A stretch of DNA of 5,860 bases from an uncultured Pseudomonadota bacterium (GTDB lineage Bacteria; Pseudomonadota; Alphaproteobacteria; RUG11792): positions 1 to 5,860 of the forward strand of contig CACYDS010000041.1 of assembly GCA_902773285.1 (NCBI GenBank), written 5' to 3'. Position 1 is the first letter of the stretch. Each line of letters begins with the position of its first letter. Under the pieces are notes generated by a model. It was not told the DNA's origin. It did not search any database and saw nothing but the letters and a program-made list of their open reading frames with translations. The translations under genes and the position numbers were made by a program. Shown in pieces: positions 5,246 through 5,860 of this stretch.

Positions 5246-5860
5246 ATGAATTGTAAAAGATTTTTGTTAGGCGCAGTGACTTGCGCAATGGTGATGAATC
5301 TTGAGGGCGTTGCAGCAACAAAGGCAACAAAGATTAATGGAAAAAGAGAACAGGAGTTATTGTTGAATCATGTGTGGCAACAGGATGCCTATCTCTACAT
5401 AAGCTCGCGCTGGAAAAATTCGAATCTAGAGAATTGCCCTTGGTGGAAACAATTCAAATACGAAGATTCAATATTTGCTGTAATTCCAAAAGCCATAGCT
5501 GACTTTGTATTGAAACAAGATGTATTTGGCAACAAGGATAATTATGTGTTTGGTCAAACCAATCGGAAGTTCTCTTTGATCAATTTGATCAAATTTACAG
5601 GTGCGGAGCCGACGAGTATGAAATATACCCCAGCGAATTGGAATGCCCTTGTCTTGTATAACTTTATAAGTAAATTTATCTTAGATACGAATGATTCTAT
5701 CCAAATCCGCGAAGTTATTGACAGAATCAAAAAAGATTTAATTGCGTATTACAACAACTCATTTCAGGACGAGATAGAAAAAGCTGCTAAAGATATAAAC
5801 ACATATATAGAAGATCTTGCTTTGACTGGATATCTAAAAGAGGTTAAAGATGTTATAAGC
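5246..5860 (+). CDS. Unrecognised exported protein, 5' part, cut by the right edge
   Basis: The frame is open for 205 codons to the window edge without a stop. The N-terminus looks like a Sec signal peptide: a short basic segment (MNCKRF, 1-6), a hydrophobic core (about 7-19) and an Ala-rich likely cleavage site (GVAATKA, 21-27, probably after A23 or A24). C13 does not sit in a good lipobox, so a lipoprotein is less likely. The mature part is soluble-looking, with many Lys and Asn residues, several Trp (for example CPWWKQF) and a charged, probably helical stretch near the edge (EIEKAAKDINTYIED). I do not recognise a family, so no function is assigned. In-frame ATGs at 5225 and 5237 are alternatives. 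I prefer 5246 because GGAA (5233-5236) lies 9 bases upstream and because the longer forms would put acidic residues before the signal peptide. Confidence 0.7.
   Translation, partial: MNCKRFLLGAVTCAMVMNLEGVAATKATKINGKREQELLLNHVWQQDAYLYISSRWKNSNLENCPWWKQFKYEDSIFAVIPKAIADFVLKQDVFGNKDNYVFGQTNRKFSLINLIKFTGAEPTSMKYTPANWNALVLYNFISKFILDTNDSIQIREVIDRIKKDLIAYYNNSFQDEIEKAAKDINTYIEDLALTGYLKEVKDVIS

Overview
The window is AT-rich DNA from a Gram-negative bacterium. It carries a Kdo-activating enzyme (kdsB, lipopolysaccharide synthesis), class III-type prepilins, a leucyl aminopeptidase (pepA) and the replication sliding clamp (dnaN). The DnaN wording and the style of the pilins suggest a host-associated alphaproteobacterium (Holosporales or Rickettsiales-like). 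That placement is an inference from memory of the families, not a demonstrated result.

Layout, left to right. (1) Positions 1-104, minus strand: a possible 5' fragment of an unrecognised gene running off the left edge. (2) 179-913, minus: kdsB, starting with GTG. (3) 964-1569, plus: pilin-like gene copy 1, head to head with kdsB. (4) 1461-1714, minus: a decayed, unannotated relic of the 5' third of kdsB. (5) 1764-2357, plus: pilin-like gene copy 2. (6) 2520-4010, plus: pepA. (7) 4007-5173, plus: dnaN, overlapping the pepA stop by 4 bases. (8) 5246 to the right edge, plus: the 5' part of an unrecognised exported protein, probably with its own extended -10 promoter.

The main discovery is how (2)-(5) arose. 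A block of roughly 0.85 kb, running from inside kdsB (about position 590) through the divergent spacer and most of the pilin gene (about 1450), was duplicated in tandem. The outer parts stayed whole: kdsB on the left and a complete pilin gene (copy 2) on the right. At the internal junction a 3'-truncated pilin gene was joined to a 5' kdsB fragment in antisense. The kdsB fragment then decayed: its start is lost, it has stops, and it is about 73 bases shorter. Pilin copy 1 kept an intact frame and reads on into the antisense kdsB relic, which supplies its last 39 or so residues. In a 32-residue block identical in both copies I count 10 silent and no replacement differences, so the pilin body appears to have been under selection since the duplication.

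Functionally the window is mixed. KdsB serves the outer membrane, and the two pilin-like proteins would be inner-membrane-anchored pseudopilin or pilin subunits handled by a prepilin peptidase encoded elsewhere. PepA and DnaN look translationally coupled, although their functions are unrelated. No RNA gene, insertion sequence or CRISPR array is visible. No convincing intrinsic terminator was found in any of the short intergenic gaps.
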